Assembly (NCBI GenBank): GCA_019155185.1
Contig: CM032802.1
Location: 16,704,425-16,768,424, forward strand
Length of the DNA: 64,000 bases
From: Beaufortia kweichowensis
Taxonomy: Eukaryota > Chordata > Actinopteri > Cypriniformes > Gastromyzontidae
Direction of reading: 5' to 3'
A program made the translations under genes and the position numbers. The notes under the pieces were generated by a model, which saw only the letters and a program-made list of their open reading frames with translations, was not told the DNA's origin and made no database searches. Positions 25,501 to 39,200 of this stretch are shown piece after piece (within the stretch, counting starts at the first letter, position 1; each line of letters starts with the position of its first letter).

Positions 25501-28500
25501 AAGATCTAAATAAAGTGTATTGTCTTAAAACTGGGCTCGTTGCTTAACCATCATGTTAGTCCAAGAACTGGTTATGTAACTTTCAGTTGTGAAACTGTCA
25601 TGACAACTTCCACTCAACAGTTGCCCAGGTTTCCGAGCTAAGGTGAAGTCTACAACTCTTTTGAGAAACAGCTCACTGATATAGTAGATAAGATTTCCAT
25701 GTTTCCTATGCGTGCTGTTTGTTCTTACATTACATCTCAAATGGTTCTGTGTACCATCACACCCGTCTGGAAGGCCTTGTTGGAAGCGAAGGGCGATACG
25801 CGAGTGAGCAGAACCTCTGGACTGAATCCAGACTGCACGAGAGACAACACCACTATTGTTTCAGAGCATAAGAGCACTTACCCAACTCATTGTTTCTTAG
25901 AATGTTAATGACGTAGCACAGGACAAAATGACAACACCACATCCTCCAACTTTAGATTTAGTAGTCTAATGTTGAAAATGATTTGCAATTATTTTGCAAA
26001 AAAAATAGTTTACCTGACTCATCAATAGTGCCACTTTCACTTACTGTAATAGCGGCTCTTCATTTCCAGTATAATTGTATTAGGTTTTGTGGTTTTCTGC
26101 ACGTGCAGAGTGTTATAGACCCCAGCTAATGAAATTATTGCGATTTAATAGCTCACCCCCGTTCTTCCTCAAACCTCCCATTGGGCTCCGTCTCCTTTCC
26201 CGTCTCAGTCCTCTTCTCTTCTGAACACCACCCTGGTCCCTGAGGTCCACGGGAAACCAATAACACATGACATTCTCACAGTCTGTGAAGCAGGGAGTTA
26301 GGTGAGGTAATTGGGTTCAGGTTAGGTCTTGTGGGGTACAATTGAGGGTGACTAAAGGCAGTGGTTCTCAGGCCACTTTTACATGAAAGTGATGTAATGA
26401 AAATCCACATTCACAATGACCTTCAAAAACGGCTGCAAACCTGAATTATGCGTGCCAGGTCAGTGGTTGGTGATGTCATAGACTGAACACGTAGTATGTA
26501 TGCGTGTGATGTCACCGTTGTAATAGATTTGTTTATACACAGACGAAATTAATTACGTCAAATTACGTTTTTGGTTGAAAACGTATTCGTGTGTAAACAG
26601 CCTTTTAACCCTTTTGACTTTACACCCTCCTGTTGTCCAGAGCAATATTGGAAGGTCTCCAGCCACAATTTGGAATTAGCTTGGAATATCTAGAAGGATG
26701 TATATTCGGTATAAAGTTACTCATGCTTATTCAGAATATTTATAAGTCTTCTTGAGGTTTTCTTGGAAGTTTGTTGTGGCCCCTGGATGAGTGCAATAAG
26801 AAAGTGCAATAGGAAAAGGTTAAAAAATAATTCAGAAAAAAAATGTAAACTACAATTTTTGTTAGGCAGTTAGCACAAACATTACGCTTATTTTGACAAA
26901 TCTAAAGCAAACATTTATAAGGTAAGAAAGGTCATTGTAGGTGTAAGTATGCTTTGTATGTTTACACCCTACAAAAAAAGATCAGCAAGAATTTCTGTGC
27001 TGATTTGTTGCTGGTTTTACAGTATAACATACCCACGTGTTTCTGCTGACGCTGGTTGACCAAAGCAACCCTTGCTGGTTAAACAGTCTATTAAATACAT
27101 CCAGCATGTTGTGGTCTTTACAACGGGGCAAGCTTGTGTTTCAAAGTCCTCCTGACTCTTTCAAAGTCTTTAAAAAATGTTCGTAAAAGTTTAAACATCT
27201 CACCGTACAGTATCTCAAGTTATACATCCCTCCGGCTGCCTCGACACAGGGGTCTCACGTTGAAGTTATGTCGGAGGAACTGCGTGGGTGTTTGTAGTGG
27301 TCTGGAGTGTATTAGAGACACAGCTCTCCTGGTGTTTACAGGAGCTGGAGAAGTTGAGGTGGAAAAGAGTGTCTTTGAAACATTAAAGCCTCCCAAAGTC
27401 CCTCTAGCCATGATCATTATTAGTAATATCCCTTCAAGAATGCAGTCTCCCTGCCACCATCTGGATCCATTCATCTGTCTGAGGCCTGAGCACTTTTGCT
27501 AAGTCTCTGATTTGTCATTGCCTTGCACTGACCCGTGACCAGTGTCATCCAGATACGTTGTGCATGTGTTATATATGTTGAATGTCTTGGATGCCAGATG
27601 CTGTTCAGTGTGGCTCATGCTATTTTGTATTACATTTTGCACTTCTGAAGTGTGACATTCATCTGTGGTTTGATACACTTATGTTAGCGGTCAGCATATT
27701 GCTATTATCTTGATCTTGTGTTATAGGAGTATAACCTTACCAACACGTTCCTATTCCTATTATACACGCTTCTTTAGAGCCAAACTTTATTCCAAAGAAC
27801 ATAGTTTGATGTTTATCAAAATGTCATGTTGGCAAGATTTGGACAAATGTAATAAGGTGAAGATTTGGTGGTCGTTTGTTCATGTTCCTTTAAATTCCTG
27901 ATGACTAAGATCAAGTCACCTTATTAAAAATCCTGTTTAACTTAGAAATATGGGTAACACTTTACAATAAGGTTGTATTTGTTAACATTGGTTAATACAT
28001 TAGTTAACATGAAGTAACAATACTTCTACAGCATTCAATCTTTTTCATGTTAATTTTAGCATTTACAAATACATTTTTAAAATGTAAAGTTGTAACTGTT
28101 AACATTAAGCGTTAACAAAGATCGATAAATGCTGTAAAATGATATTGCTCATTGTTAGCTAATGCATTTATCAATGTTAACAAATACAACCTTATTGTAA
28201 AGTATTGCTCAAATATGTGAAATTAAAATAGATTTTGAATGAGAAGGTGTCCCTTTACTAATGTGCTGTCTTTGTTAATGTTTTTATTTGGGCATATTTT
28301 GTGTATTAGTGTATGTCTCATTCGAGTGATTCACAAAATCCTAAAGTTAGAATCCCAAACGACAATGTTTTTAGTTTTAAATTTTTATTATGGTTTGGAT
28401 CCTGACCCTCATTGAAAAATATCTATGTACATTATACATTCATCTTAGCCTCTTAACAAAAAACAATTTACATTATAATACACATCACACATCAGGGGAA

Positions 28501-31500
28501 ACAGAGAGTCACAATTGACCTTGTAAACATTTTCCACAGTTACATCATGAAAATATAGCAAGTAGCTAAAAACGTCTTCAGATATATTAAACAAACATTC
28601 ATTAGCAGTATTTATGTAGCAAAATAAAAATATCCATCACAAGATGGAGAACGGATAGACTATACGTTTTAAAATATCGCAGAAAAACAGTAAGACAGTG
28701 GATTGAAAAGGATCGCAATACAAATAGATTACAAATGAAGTCAAATCTGAATGTAAACATTTTCAAACAAGATAAATACTTTGACGATACAAAATGTGTT
28801 TGAAACAGAACATTGTAATTCAAAAATGATTAATGAATGATAGCATTTCTCTGCAATGGAAGCACTTTAACTTGCTGAATTGCCAAATCCAAATTTTCCC
28901 CATGAGGAAAAATGTTCCTGAAATGTTAGAAATGACCGTCGTGTGCGGTAGAAATGAAACAAGTTCTTAATATGTGTTGTGGGAGCCCATCTGATCGATA
29001 TACAAGGCTCAGGTGGGTTAAACAGTAGAGAAATTAGTAAATTAACTTGACATTTCCTTTTGGCTCAACTTGAGACACGCCCCACGCCACCACATTACCA
29101 CGAACACCACAACCACTCCCGTCCAGCCGAGCCTGCTGGGATATCTCCTTTGAATTCAGAACACGATCCCACATGTTCACTCCAGTCATCTTCCCCGTGA
29201 AGGCCTGCTCCGGATCAAAGGTGTCTTGGATGCTGAGATGCCTGAAATAACGTCCATACTCTTGACCCAGAAGTATGCTCCCTTTGCTTCGAAGCTCATG
29301 ACCCTCAGCCACTCCGGGAGAGCTCACTGATTGCTGACCGTTCACCCACAAAGAGGCCAGACCCTGCCATGAGCTCCAGACCGCACAGAGGTGCACCCAC
29401 TGACCCTCCTGCACCGCCCCTGACGCCTCCACCAAATGAGTTTCGCCATCCACCGTAAACAGAACGCTCTGGCCGTTGAGCACCAGCTGCAGTTCGTAAG
29501 GGTTGCCGGTCGTGCTGTACGAGAACAGGACGGTTTTGTTGGAAACCTGAGTCGGTTTAACCCACATGCAGATGGTCACCGCGTTGGTCAGGAAGGGTCT
29601 TTTGGGTGTCACTTCAACATGAGATGTAGAAGAGCGCATGGGGAAGAGCAGCCCAGTGTCACAACCTGCGGAGGAACAAGAGGGGATGAATGTTTGTAGC
29701 AAATCAGAAGTAACAGAATTAGTCAGTTGTGACATTCGTTGAATTCATATTTTATGGGTCAAGCCACGAATTATGTAGAATTGTGCTCTAGTCGACTTTC
29801 TGTGTATAAACTTCAGACTGTTTTTTAGAGAGGTTTCTCCACGTTAGGATTACACTGCAAAAACTAAAATCTAAGAAACACTAGACTATAAATCTTAACT
29901 TAAGACATTTGTTTTTCTAATTCCGCTGCTAAAAATACTAATTTCAAGAATCTTTAGAAACGTAAAAGATTGTTTTATGTCAGTCTTCACCAAAAATGAC
30001 TTACTGACTTACAGTAATGACTTACTGACTGCTTATAAGAAGTAAAAACTGCCCTTAAAAACTGTATTTTAAGTGAATAGATTTAAGATCGGATAGTTTT
30101 AATGCAATTTTTACTAAGTTCCACATTGGCATATTCTTTCTTGCTTGTTGTTTTAAGAATGGCAGTATTTTTGTCAATTTAACATAAAAAACCTAAAGTG
30201 CAAAGTATTAATTTGAATAAAATTAAAGGTCAATCTTTAGTGATGTAATCTTAGTTTAACTTTTAATATTGTTTTGGACGTTCCTAAGAGTGCAAACATT
30301 TCGTCATTGTGGATCTCGTCCAGTTTTGGTTCCCTCCCAAATATTGAGACACTTTTTCCCCAAACTGTTTATTAATTTCTAAATATGACAAAGATAAAAC
30401 CGCTGGAACCCTAAAATGATCTTGTTTGTGCAAGTTTGTGCTTGCTTGAGCGTATTTTATACACCGGATGGCCAATTTTGTGCATGTTCAGGTGATTAAG
30501 AGATAAAGCGTCAAACAGGCGGAATTATGGTGGAAGGATGGTAACAGTTGGAGATGATCTTGTGATCTTGATCTTTGGTTAATTGGACTGGTACATTCTG
30601 CCTCATCTCTAAGTGATTACTTCGCTATGGCTGGCCACAACTCTTCCTTTTACTGTAGCTCACAATATTGTCATTGCATTTGTATTAGGTTTTCTGCTTT
30701 GGGATACTGGAGGAAGACTTAACTCATTCTGTAAACAGTCTCATCTGGTTCTGTTCCCCTGGATGCTTTGGTGTGGTCGCCCTGCTTATCTGTTAATGAT
30801 TATACTTCCCTCTGTCTTTCATTTACTCTACCTCTGCAAAGCGCTTTAATAAGGAAAGCATGAGCGTTTGAAAGTAAATCATTTGTAGCCTATGTTAAAT
30901 AAAAACTCTGTTCTTGTTTCTTAAGGCTGTAGATATGCCATCAGTTTAGGAAAAGGGCGGTCTGAGGGGTTAAACAGATCAGATTTGGGGGAAATTTAAA
31001 TGACTAACTTGGGGTGATGGTGGTCTGTGTGGGGATCATATTAGTTAGCGTTCTTTGATGCGTCAGTCAGCTAAGTTGGCTAATGGTTTGATTGTAACAC
31101 ATGGTTTGCATGAATCACAGATTTACAGTTTTACAACACAAATGCACAATCATCACATTGCCAACCCGTTGTAGTACGATCCAGATTGTGAACAAAAATG
31201 CATTTTCAAATAGTGTTGGAATTGGAGCATCATGTATTGTTTCGCAAAAACCAATGACATACTTCTACATGTGCAGTTTGTCCATTTACATCCAATTCAA
31301 GGCCTGTTTTCAGAGCCGTGGTGTTTGGATTTCCCATTCTATCACCTAACTGCTTCCACACTTCATTCTTTCTCAAAGAAATTCCGCTCACTTGCAGCGA
31401 CATAGATCAGATTCTCACCTGCTGGAAGCCTGTTTGCAAGGTTGGATCGCATGTACAGGGTCATCTGTTCCCGCATGGCTTGTATCTCACTAGAGATGGA

Positions 31501-33187
31501 TGCCAGAGTCTTCTCCAGCCTGCCTTCGATCTCCGCCGCAGTCACCTCTTGCATGAGATGCCGGGCCTGAAGACTCTTGCCTTGCGAGGACTTCAGACAG
31601 CAGTTCTCCAGGCGCTCCAGCTGCGCAGCCTGGTTCCCGCTAGATGCAAGTAGCTGCCGCATAACCGCATCTTGCTGTGCGTACTGATCAACCGAGACCT
31701 CTCGCAGTCGCACCAGCGCCTTCTCCAGACGCGTCTCCATTTGAGCCCCGGCCCGTCGAGCCGAGTTCTCGATCACGGACGCGCACGAAGCTCCGTACTG
31801 CGCTACGAACTGGAGCATCTCTCCTCTCAGAGACTGCAGCTCTACCTTGATGATGTCATCGGCATACTGCAGGAGCATGTTCTCTTTCATCTGGGAATTT
31901 TCCAGCATGGTGAAGAGTTTATCCCATTTGGTGAAGGCTGAAGCTTTGCAGGGTGCCGGGGAAGGTGTCGGGGTCTCCCCTGAGAGCAAGACAGAGGAGG
32001 AAAGAGAAGAAATGATTGAGAAAGGGTTACGTGACATGGCTTGTCTACGTGCGTAACGTGAGACCATTGGGTTTTAGGGGTCACATGCCGACATGTTACT
32101 GACACAGAGAATGTAGAGCAGAGAAATATCCGCATGTTAACTTTAATAATGAAATGTTACAGTGATGGTTGAACTCTCATAGGTTTTTTCAAACTGAAAT
32201 GAAACATTAAATTGAAAATGATTGATTAAAACCCAACCAAAGACCCTCTTTTTTGCAACAATTAGACTGTTCTTTCTTATTTTTAGAACAGTGAAATAGA
32301 TCAAATGCATTTTTAACAAACTTCAATTTAAACTTCTGTTACGATATTGACATTTAATCACTTGTTATTTAGTATTTTTTGTTGTTTCAAACATTTTACA
32401 ATACTTTAAAAATTTTACTCAAAACGTAAAAAAGAAATCAATAAAAAAAATTGTTTCCTCATTCATTTGTTAAAAAGTAACAAATCAGAAAAATAAAGAT
32501 AATTTCTCCCTCTCTTTCTTTCCACATTGTCTCTCTCCATCTTTGTCTTTGATGTAGAGAGCGAAAATACCCTTTCAAAAGTTTGCTTGCTTGTACTTTT
32601 GAAAGCTTTTGTAAGAGACGCCACAGCAATCCATCAACACACAATCTCACTGTACCATCAACTACTGGCAAAGCTTTCAACACAATCCTGTCATTACAGA
32701 GTTGACTACACAACACGACTGCAAACATCCCCTCATTCATAACCTCCCATAATCATCTGATCCAGGTGAATCATTCTCTTTCCCTGTATATACATGATGA
32801 CAGAACTTTTTAAATCCTGTCGTGTCACTACTCGCATTTCTTCTTAACTCATGAATGTCTCAAAGTTACTCACCTGTCTGTTCCTCCTCAGTTATCTCAT
32901 TAAAGTAATTGCTTTCGAAGCCCACCTCGATATCATCATCGTAATTCTGAGGTACAGCTGTGGCTAACAAACTCAGCAGACACGCAGCCTGGAGTAACGT
33001 CCACATGTGTCTGGCCATGTGTGAATGTAATCAACACTACGTTTGTGCGTAGTCGGCTCTTTTTCTCCCGTAGTTGGTCTTCTGGTTAGATGCTGAGCAA
33101 TCTGTTGGCCGCACTCCTGCTTGTTTAGTCAACTGCAGCTGAGACGCAACTGAGCTGGATGGAGGGGCTCTGTGGTCTATATAAACA

Positions 33188-33239
<52 letters not shown>

Positions 33240-36200
33240 GTGTTAGCTCCAGTGAGTAATTCTTCGTTGGAGGTGGTATGAGTGGTGTAGTCAAATAGTT
33301 GTGCTTCTCCTGCAGCTTAAGGCCACAGACAGAGAGAGATCTGAGACAAGAAGACAGAGAAAGTGGTAAAAAGTAAATAGAAAAGTTTTTTTTTTAAAGA
33401 AAAGTTTTTTTTGCTTTTTTGTTAGTGACAGGAGTGGCTCTTTGTTTACAACAGAGGTTTATTGTTCGTTTTTCTTTTTGTAATTTCCTCCTCTTTAATG
33501 TGGGTAATAAGTACCATATGATATTACTGTTTGTACCCCACTCTTCTTTTAGTCCTCCTTTTGACTTTTTCTGTTTTTCGCATCCCTACATTTATGCCAA
33601 AAGTTATGGTAAAAGAATAGAAATGTAGAAAGTAGGAAATCATTCTGGATCAACTTTATATGTTGTTTTTGGAATGTTCTATCAAACAACGTTGAAACAA
33701 CATTAATGCTAAACATGACAAAACCACAAATTCTGTATCAGACAGGTTTGTCTGTTAAAGCCTCTAATCTTAGTCACCATGAAATTAAAATTGACATTCT
33801 TATTTTTTATGATTTTTTTGTGTACTTCATTTTTTATTCATGTCCCCTCATAGTCTTTAAGAAAAAACAGCCCTACATTTTTTTCTTATTTCACAAACTG
33901 TTTTAATTATATATGGGTGGTTGACAAAAGTCATATGGTGTGACATACAAAAAATGTGAGAAAAAAACCCTATCAATTACAGTAAGATAAATCCTTCTCA
34001 TCCTATGTGTAACTCCAGCAAAGAAGATAAATCTCTCATGCTATTTGTATATTTTTACATTTTTTCTACATTTTTGCTGTCACACCATTGGACACAGTCA
34101 CATATTTATTTATCAACTACACATTTACACACAGGGAAAAAGTTTAATTTTTGTTTTATCAGTTTACGTTTTATGGTGACTTTTCAAACCCAATCCATTC
34201 CTTATACCTTACTGTAAATTCAACCTATTGTTAAGGGTCGTTTACACTATGGATGATAACCGATAAAGTTTTACATTGAGAAAAAAGTGGAGTTTACATC
34301 ACAACTACAACAATAAAGAAACGAGAAACAATATTGTTGGGATCACTTTCAGAGCACTTTTTTCCAGGTGATGAATGATTAAGCATACTACTTAATGATC
34401 ACATGATTGTCTGTCCTCTTTTATGATGTCCAGAAGCTTTAAAGCTTTGCAGTCGGATGTTAAAGGAGAGATTTCCGGCATCATTCAGAAACATGGCATT
34501 TTTGCAACGTTAACATAACGTTGTTATCACCCATTGGTGTGGATAATTTATGTTTTATGCATTTTAAAAGCATTTTATCCAAAGCGACTTACATTGCATT
34601 CAGTCTATAGTTTGCATTCAGCATTTATACTTTGCATTTATTGCATTCATTTTTTTTATCAGTATGTGTGTTCCCTGGGGATTAAACCCATGACCCTTGC
34701 ATTGCTAGCGCCATGCTCTACCAACTAAGCAACAGGAATTATTTATATACTTTAGTTATCATTATAGTTATCGTTAAACAGCAGGTATCCATAGTGTGAA
34801 CGGTCTTTTAGAATCGTGGTCTGTTTTAAATCCAACACCTTGTCATTCATGTTGCCTATATTTTGACTCAAATTTCCCACCATGAAACCTCCCCCAACCC
34901 TTTTTCTAGTATAAACAAACAATTCAGATCATGATCCCACAGAGGAAAACCACACATGCTGCCTGTGCTGGTTCTAATCTGTTGATTGGGGCCGGCATTA
35001 CAGAAACCTAACCTTAACCCTAAACTTTAACCTAAAATAAAAACTCCTCATTGGTTGATTAAAGTGTTGATTCAGGGTCAGTAAGGAGGTTGATCCAGGA
35101 ATATGTCCATTGGTAAATCACATTATGATGTTTTTTTTCAGGGAATACTGGGCTGTGGGTTATGAAAACTGTCATTTTGTTACCCAATAACAAGCGCCAC
35201 TTTCACGGTCACACACATTTCCCCCGAAAAGAAGAATCCACACCCAACTGCAAATTATTTCGTGCCATCTAAACTCTTTTGGGAGACTCTCTGGGGACAG
35301 TGGAAGAATGATATATTTCACATGCATGACATGAGTGGAGTTTTATGGAAACAGATCTTGACACGTGTCCGGTCAACATTAATATGTCTGCAACATAAAA
35401 TAACTTTATTGGAAACGGATGTGTTTTTGTGCTTATGTCAGCCAGGTCTGAGCATGTCAACAAATCATTTACATCAATCATCAGCCCATTAACAGTCAGT
35501 ATTTAGCTTATCAACACGTTTTCTGTTCAGCAAAATGCTCATGTGATATCACGCACATGTGCCACATCCTACATGTGGTTCCTACCGGTGTCTCATTGCC
35601 TGACGCAGGACGTATGAAGGCGTTTTTGAATGTGAGATCAGGCAGAATTAGTGAATGGCTGGTGTTGTTGTCTCTGAAGGAAACAAAAGGGAAGGTCAGC
35701 CTTAGCTAATCCATCGATCTGCTACCTTGGAAAGTGCTGGTGATGTGAAATTCCGGCAGCACCTACACCATCCTTGATGACAATGAGCCGCTCTAATGTG
35801 ATGTTCAAATGGTGCTGTGTTTTCTACTGCGGGAACACACCTACAACCCGACAAATGGGCCGAGCACTACAGAGAAATATTAATGAAATATTAAAATGAA
35901 CACCTGGATATTATTGCATCATCTCCTTGCAATCATACAAGCAACTTGTTTGCTGGGCTGATTATTTAAGGAAATATTCCATCTTAAATGCAACTTCAGC
36001 TTGGTGTTTGAGCTGTGAAGCTGCTTACAATATATTCTACTTTTAAGGCTGGAGGGTTTCTTGGCGCTAGCAACGCCAAGGTCGTGGATTCAATCCCAGG
36101 GATTTGCACATACTTAAAAGCTTCAATACTTAAAAGATAAAAGCTTCTTCCAAATGCGTAAATGTAAATGTAACTGATAAAATGTGAGCATATCCTTTTT

Positions 36201-39200
36201 TGTATCTTTACCTGCAGGGTTTAAAATGATCTTTTCACTGACCAGCCAATTTGGCTAGTAAATTTAATAAATTTACTGGCCAATTAGAACTTCTACTAGC
36301 CAAAAAATCATGAATAAACAAAATTTGATTTTTTTTATATATATATTTGACACAACATAGATGACACTCCAGATCTGCTTCAGTTCAAATATTTGCAAGA
36401 AACAAATGCAAAGGCATTTATTCCCTTATTAATGTATTTATTAAATTTAGTATTTTTATTTTATGCAGAATGTCAAAAGACCTCTGGGCATGCATGACTA
36501 ACTAAACAACTAACTAAACAATTAATCTTTTTGTAACTGATTAATTGAAATGAACCGTTTGAAGGAACTGGTATAAAACAAACTTTCCAACATTACTGAT
36601 TAATATTCCCCCTCCATTCACATGTGCATGTGTGTTTTTCTCATTGGGGAAAATAAAGTTGCTGTACGTCAGACCTCCATAATAACATGCTGTCAGAGAT
36701 CAGCTGTGTTCGGGAGAAACGTCTGATGTTATCATTACAGCAACAAAGGTCACGTATGTGGAAAAACACAAAGTCTTAAGAGTTACTTGCTTTAGTTTAT
36801 CTCTCATCAAAGACCTGAAAGAAATACTTTTTGCCAAAGCACCTGGCAAAGATTAAATCACCTGTCTTAAGTGGATATCAGTCATGTATTCCCTGTCTTA
36901 CTATTATGAGAAGTTGTATGTAGCACTAATCTTTCATTATCTTCATTATCTGTCTGTGGAAACAGGTGGGCAGGTCTTCTGCTTGACTGAATGTTTCTCC
37001 TGAGTCATCTGAAACATTTCACAAATTGAATTATGTTTGCTGATCTGACCGCCCTGACTTGGATACCTTGCCAGAGCAGAGATTAGATTTGTGGGCGATT
37101 TTGCTAAGATTTTGGAGCTTTCTACCATATTTAGTCAATGATTTACTGACATTTTTCGTGCAGATGTAAATGTGGATGATAGAGAAAATTGTTCATAACA
37201 CTAAATCAGCAAGTTAGTTACAGCAGGGCCAAAGACATTGTTTAACTACTTCATCAGTGTGCATTGTGCATTGGGATGGTGCTCTTTAAATGTTCAGTTC
37301 ATCTGCTGTAATACAAGTAAGGGAAGTTTGACATACAGTTTAATCCAAGGTGACTTACAGTGCATTCAGAGTATACAATATATCTGTATGTGTGTGTCGG
37401 GGATCAAACCCATGAGCTTTGCGCTGTTAACACAATGCTCTTTTAATTAAGCTACAGGAATCCATGATTGTGTTTTGTTTAGTGTGTCATTAGACTCATG
37501 TAGAGATTATTTTATTGACTTGCTGCTTACATGTATTACAAACTGTGTAAATTAAGATTAAAAGCAGCACAAAAAGTGACTTTGTTTGAATGCATCTGAT
37601 TTAAAATCAAACATTTAAATGTATTGTTACAGTAAATGTACAACATTAAGCCATCAAGTGAATGGTGTCCAGACATTTTCAGATGACACTATTGACTATG
37701 TGAAGCGCTTACAGTGTAGTCTTTCATTAATTCATTCACCCACTCATTCATAAATTCTTTAGTTCATCCATTTGTTTGTTTATTCTTTCGTTCATTTGTG
37801 CATTATTTTCTTTTCCTCCTTGGTTTTGGTCTTCTTTCTTTGTATTATTTCTTTGTTCCCTTTCCCTGGAATCATTTTTGCCACATGTGTCTCTGCACAA
37901 AAAAAACCTGCCTGACATTTCTAAAGAAGTAAATGAGGAAACTAAAGGACAATAAAATGTGAACAACAACAGAACCCTGCATTGATTATCAAGAAAAGGG
38001 CTGTTGTTGTTGTTGTGGGTTTTGAAATCAACAAATAATGAATCAGCCTCCTCACTGTTTTCTTGGGTAAATGGCATGCACATATCTTTCAGAGTACAAG
38101 TGTGATTCATCATTCCTGGTGGGTTTTATTATGGGGTTTGACTAACCTACAGTAATCAAAAGTCAAGCAAATACCATAGCAAATGTCAGATGAATAGCTT
38201 AGTCTTTGGAAAATATTCCTGTCATAATAATGTCTACTGTATCCATGAAATGAATAAGGCTTGGTTCAACAAGCAGTCAATTATTCCTTACATATGACTC
38301 TGCTGACGTGTATAAATAAAATACTAAATAAAAATAAACCTGGTAGCTATAGTTTCCACAAAATATTATAGTGTAGCTATAGCAGTTGCTGTATACAATA
38401 AAACTATGGCAACCAAAAGGATTAAAATGTAAAATTTAAAATATAAAGCAACTCAAGAGAGGTAAGATAATTTAGATGAATTCAAGTTGAATTCAAGGCA
38501 CGTGTCTTATTTTTGTAATACAAACAAGAATCAACACATCTGTAAAGAGTATAATTGGTTAATTTTGCATGCAAATATTAAAATATCATTGTCACTAATT
38601 ACTAAACGTTATATGAATGTTAGTAATACGTTGCAGTATTGATCAAATTTTTTTTATAGGTAATTCTATGCTGTTGAGGGTGCTCCCATCTGTGTATCCA
38701 CGGCAACCAGAGCCCATCCATCAGCACATCCGTGAACTGACGGCGCTGATGTCACAGCTGGATCAGGCCGGCAGACAGCATCTGCTCCGACTGCTGCAGA
38801 TGATCTCTGACCTTCACCCTCTGGTGAGTGAGAGAGGGACGGGCGAGCGAGCGAGCGAAAGAATAAACAAGAGATCTGGGAATAAGATGAGTCAAGGTCA
38901 CCTATTCTGGGTATGGCAAAAGGAATTTACAGGTGACCTACTGATGGGACGGGTGGATCCGTGAAGAGTGAATGATTTAGCAGTTGTTTTATCAGAAGTC
39001 TGCATGGTCAGATAGTTTGGTGATGGACACCTGTGGCAATATAAAAAGGTCATAACACACCGCTTCCCCACGGCTCTGAGTGAAGAAATATTTACTGGAA
39101 GAAAGTACAGAAAAGCACAATTTTGGCAGGAACAGAAGCTGAATTTAGAAATGTGTTTTGTAGGGGGGTGGGGGATAGGTGGATTCTTTGCCAGCAAATA

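Larger units (their letters stand above)
22507..38659 (+). other. veph1 intron 3 (16 kb), host of ptx3
   Basis: A phase-1 intron that splits a glycine codon. Besides ptx3 at 29034-33018 it contains several MITEs, three or four SINE copies and a GA microsatellite, listed separately. The stretches 24840-27955, 30200-31362, 33300-34550 and 37470-38650 showed no gene or classifiable repeat. Confidence 0.75.

Noticed and set aside
26370..26610. Possible hAT-like element with short inverted ends (GGCCACTTTTACATG and CGTGTGTAAACAGCC)
   Set aside because: The ends match too loosely by eye to claim a transposon.
27134..27502. 122-codon frame overlapped by an 84-codon antisense frame
   Set aside because: Neither has family features or splice support; treated as intron of veph1.
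31672..32056. Two plus-strand frames opposite ptx3 exon 2
   Set aside because: They mirror the well-supported ptx3 coiled-coil exon and have no own features.
34660..34740. tRNA-like sequence with A and B boxes
   Set aside because: The copies at 22738, 34660, 36060 and 37400 are diverged and joined to L2-type tails, so they are SINEs and not tRNA genes.
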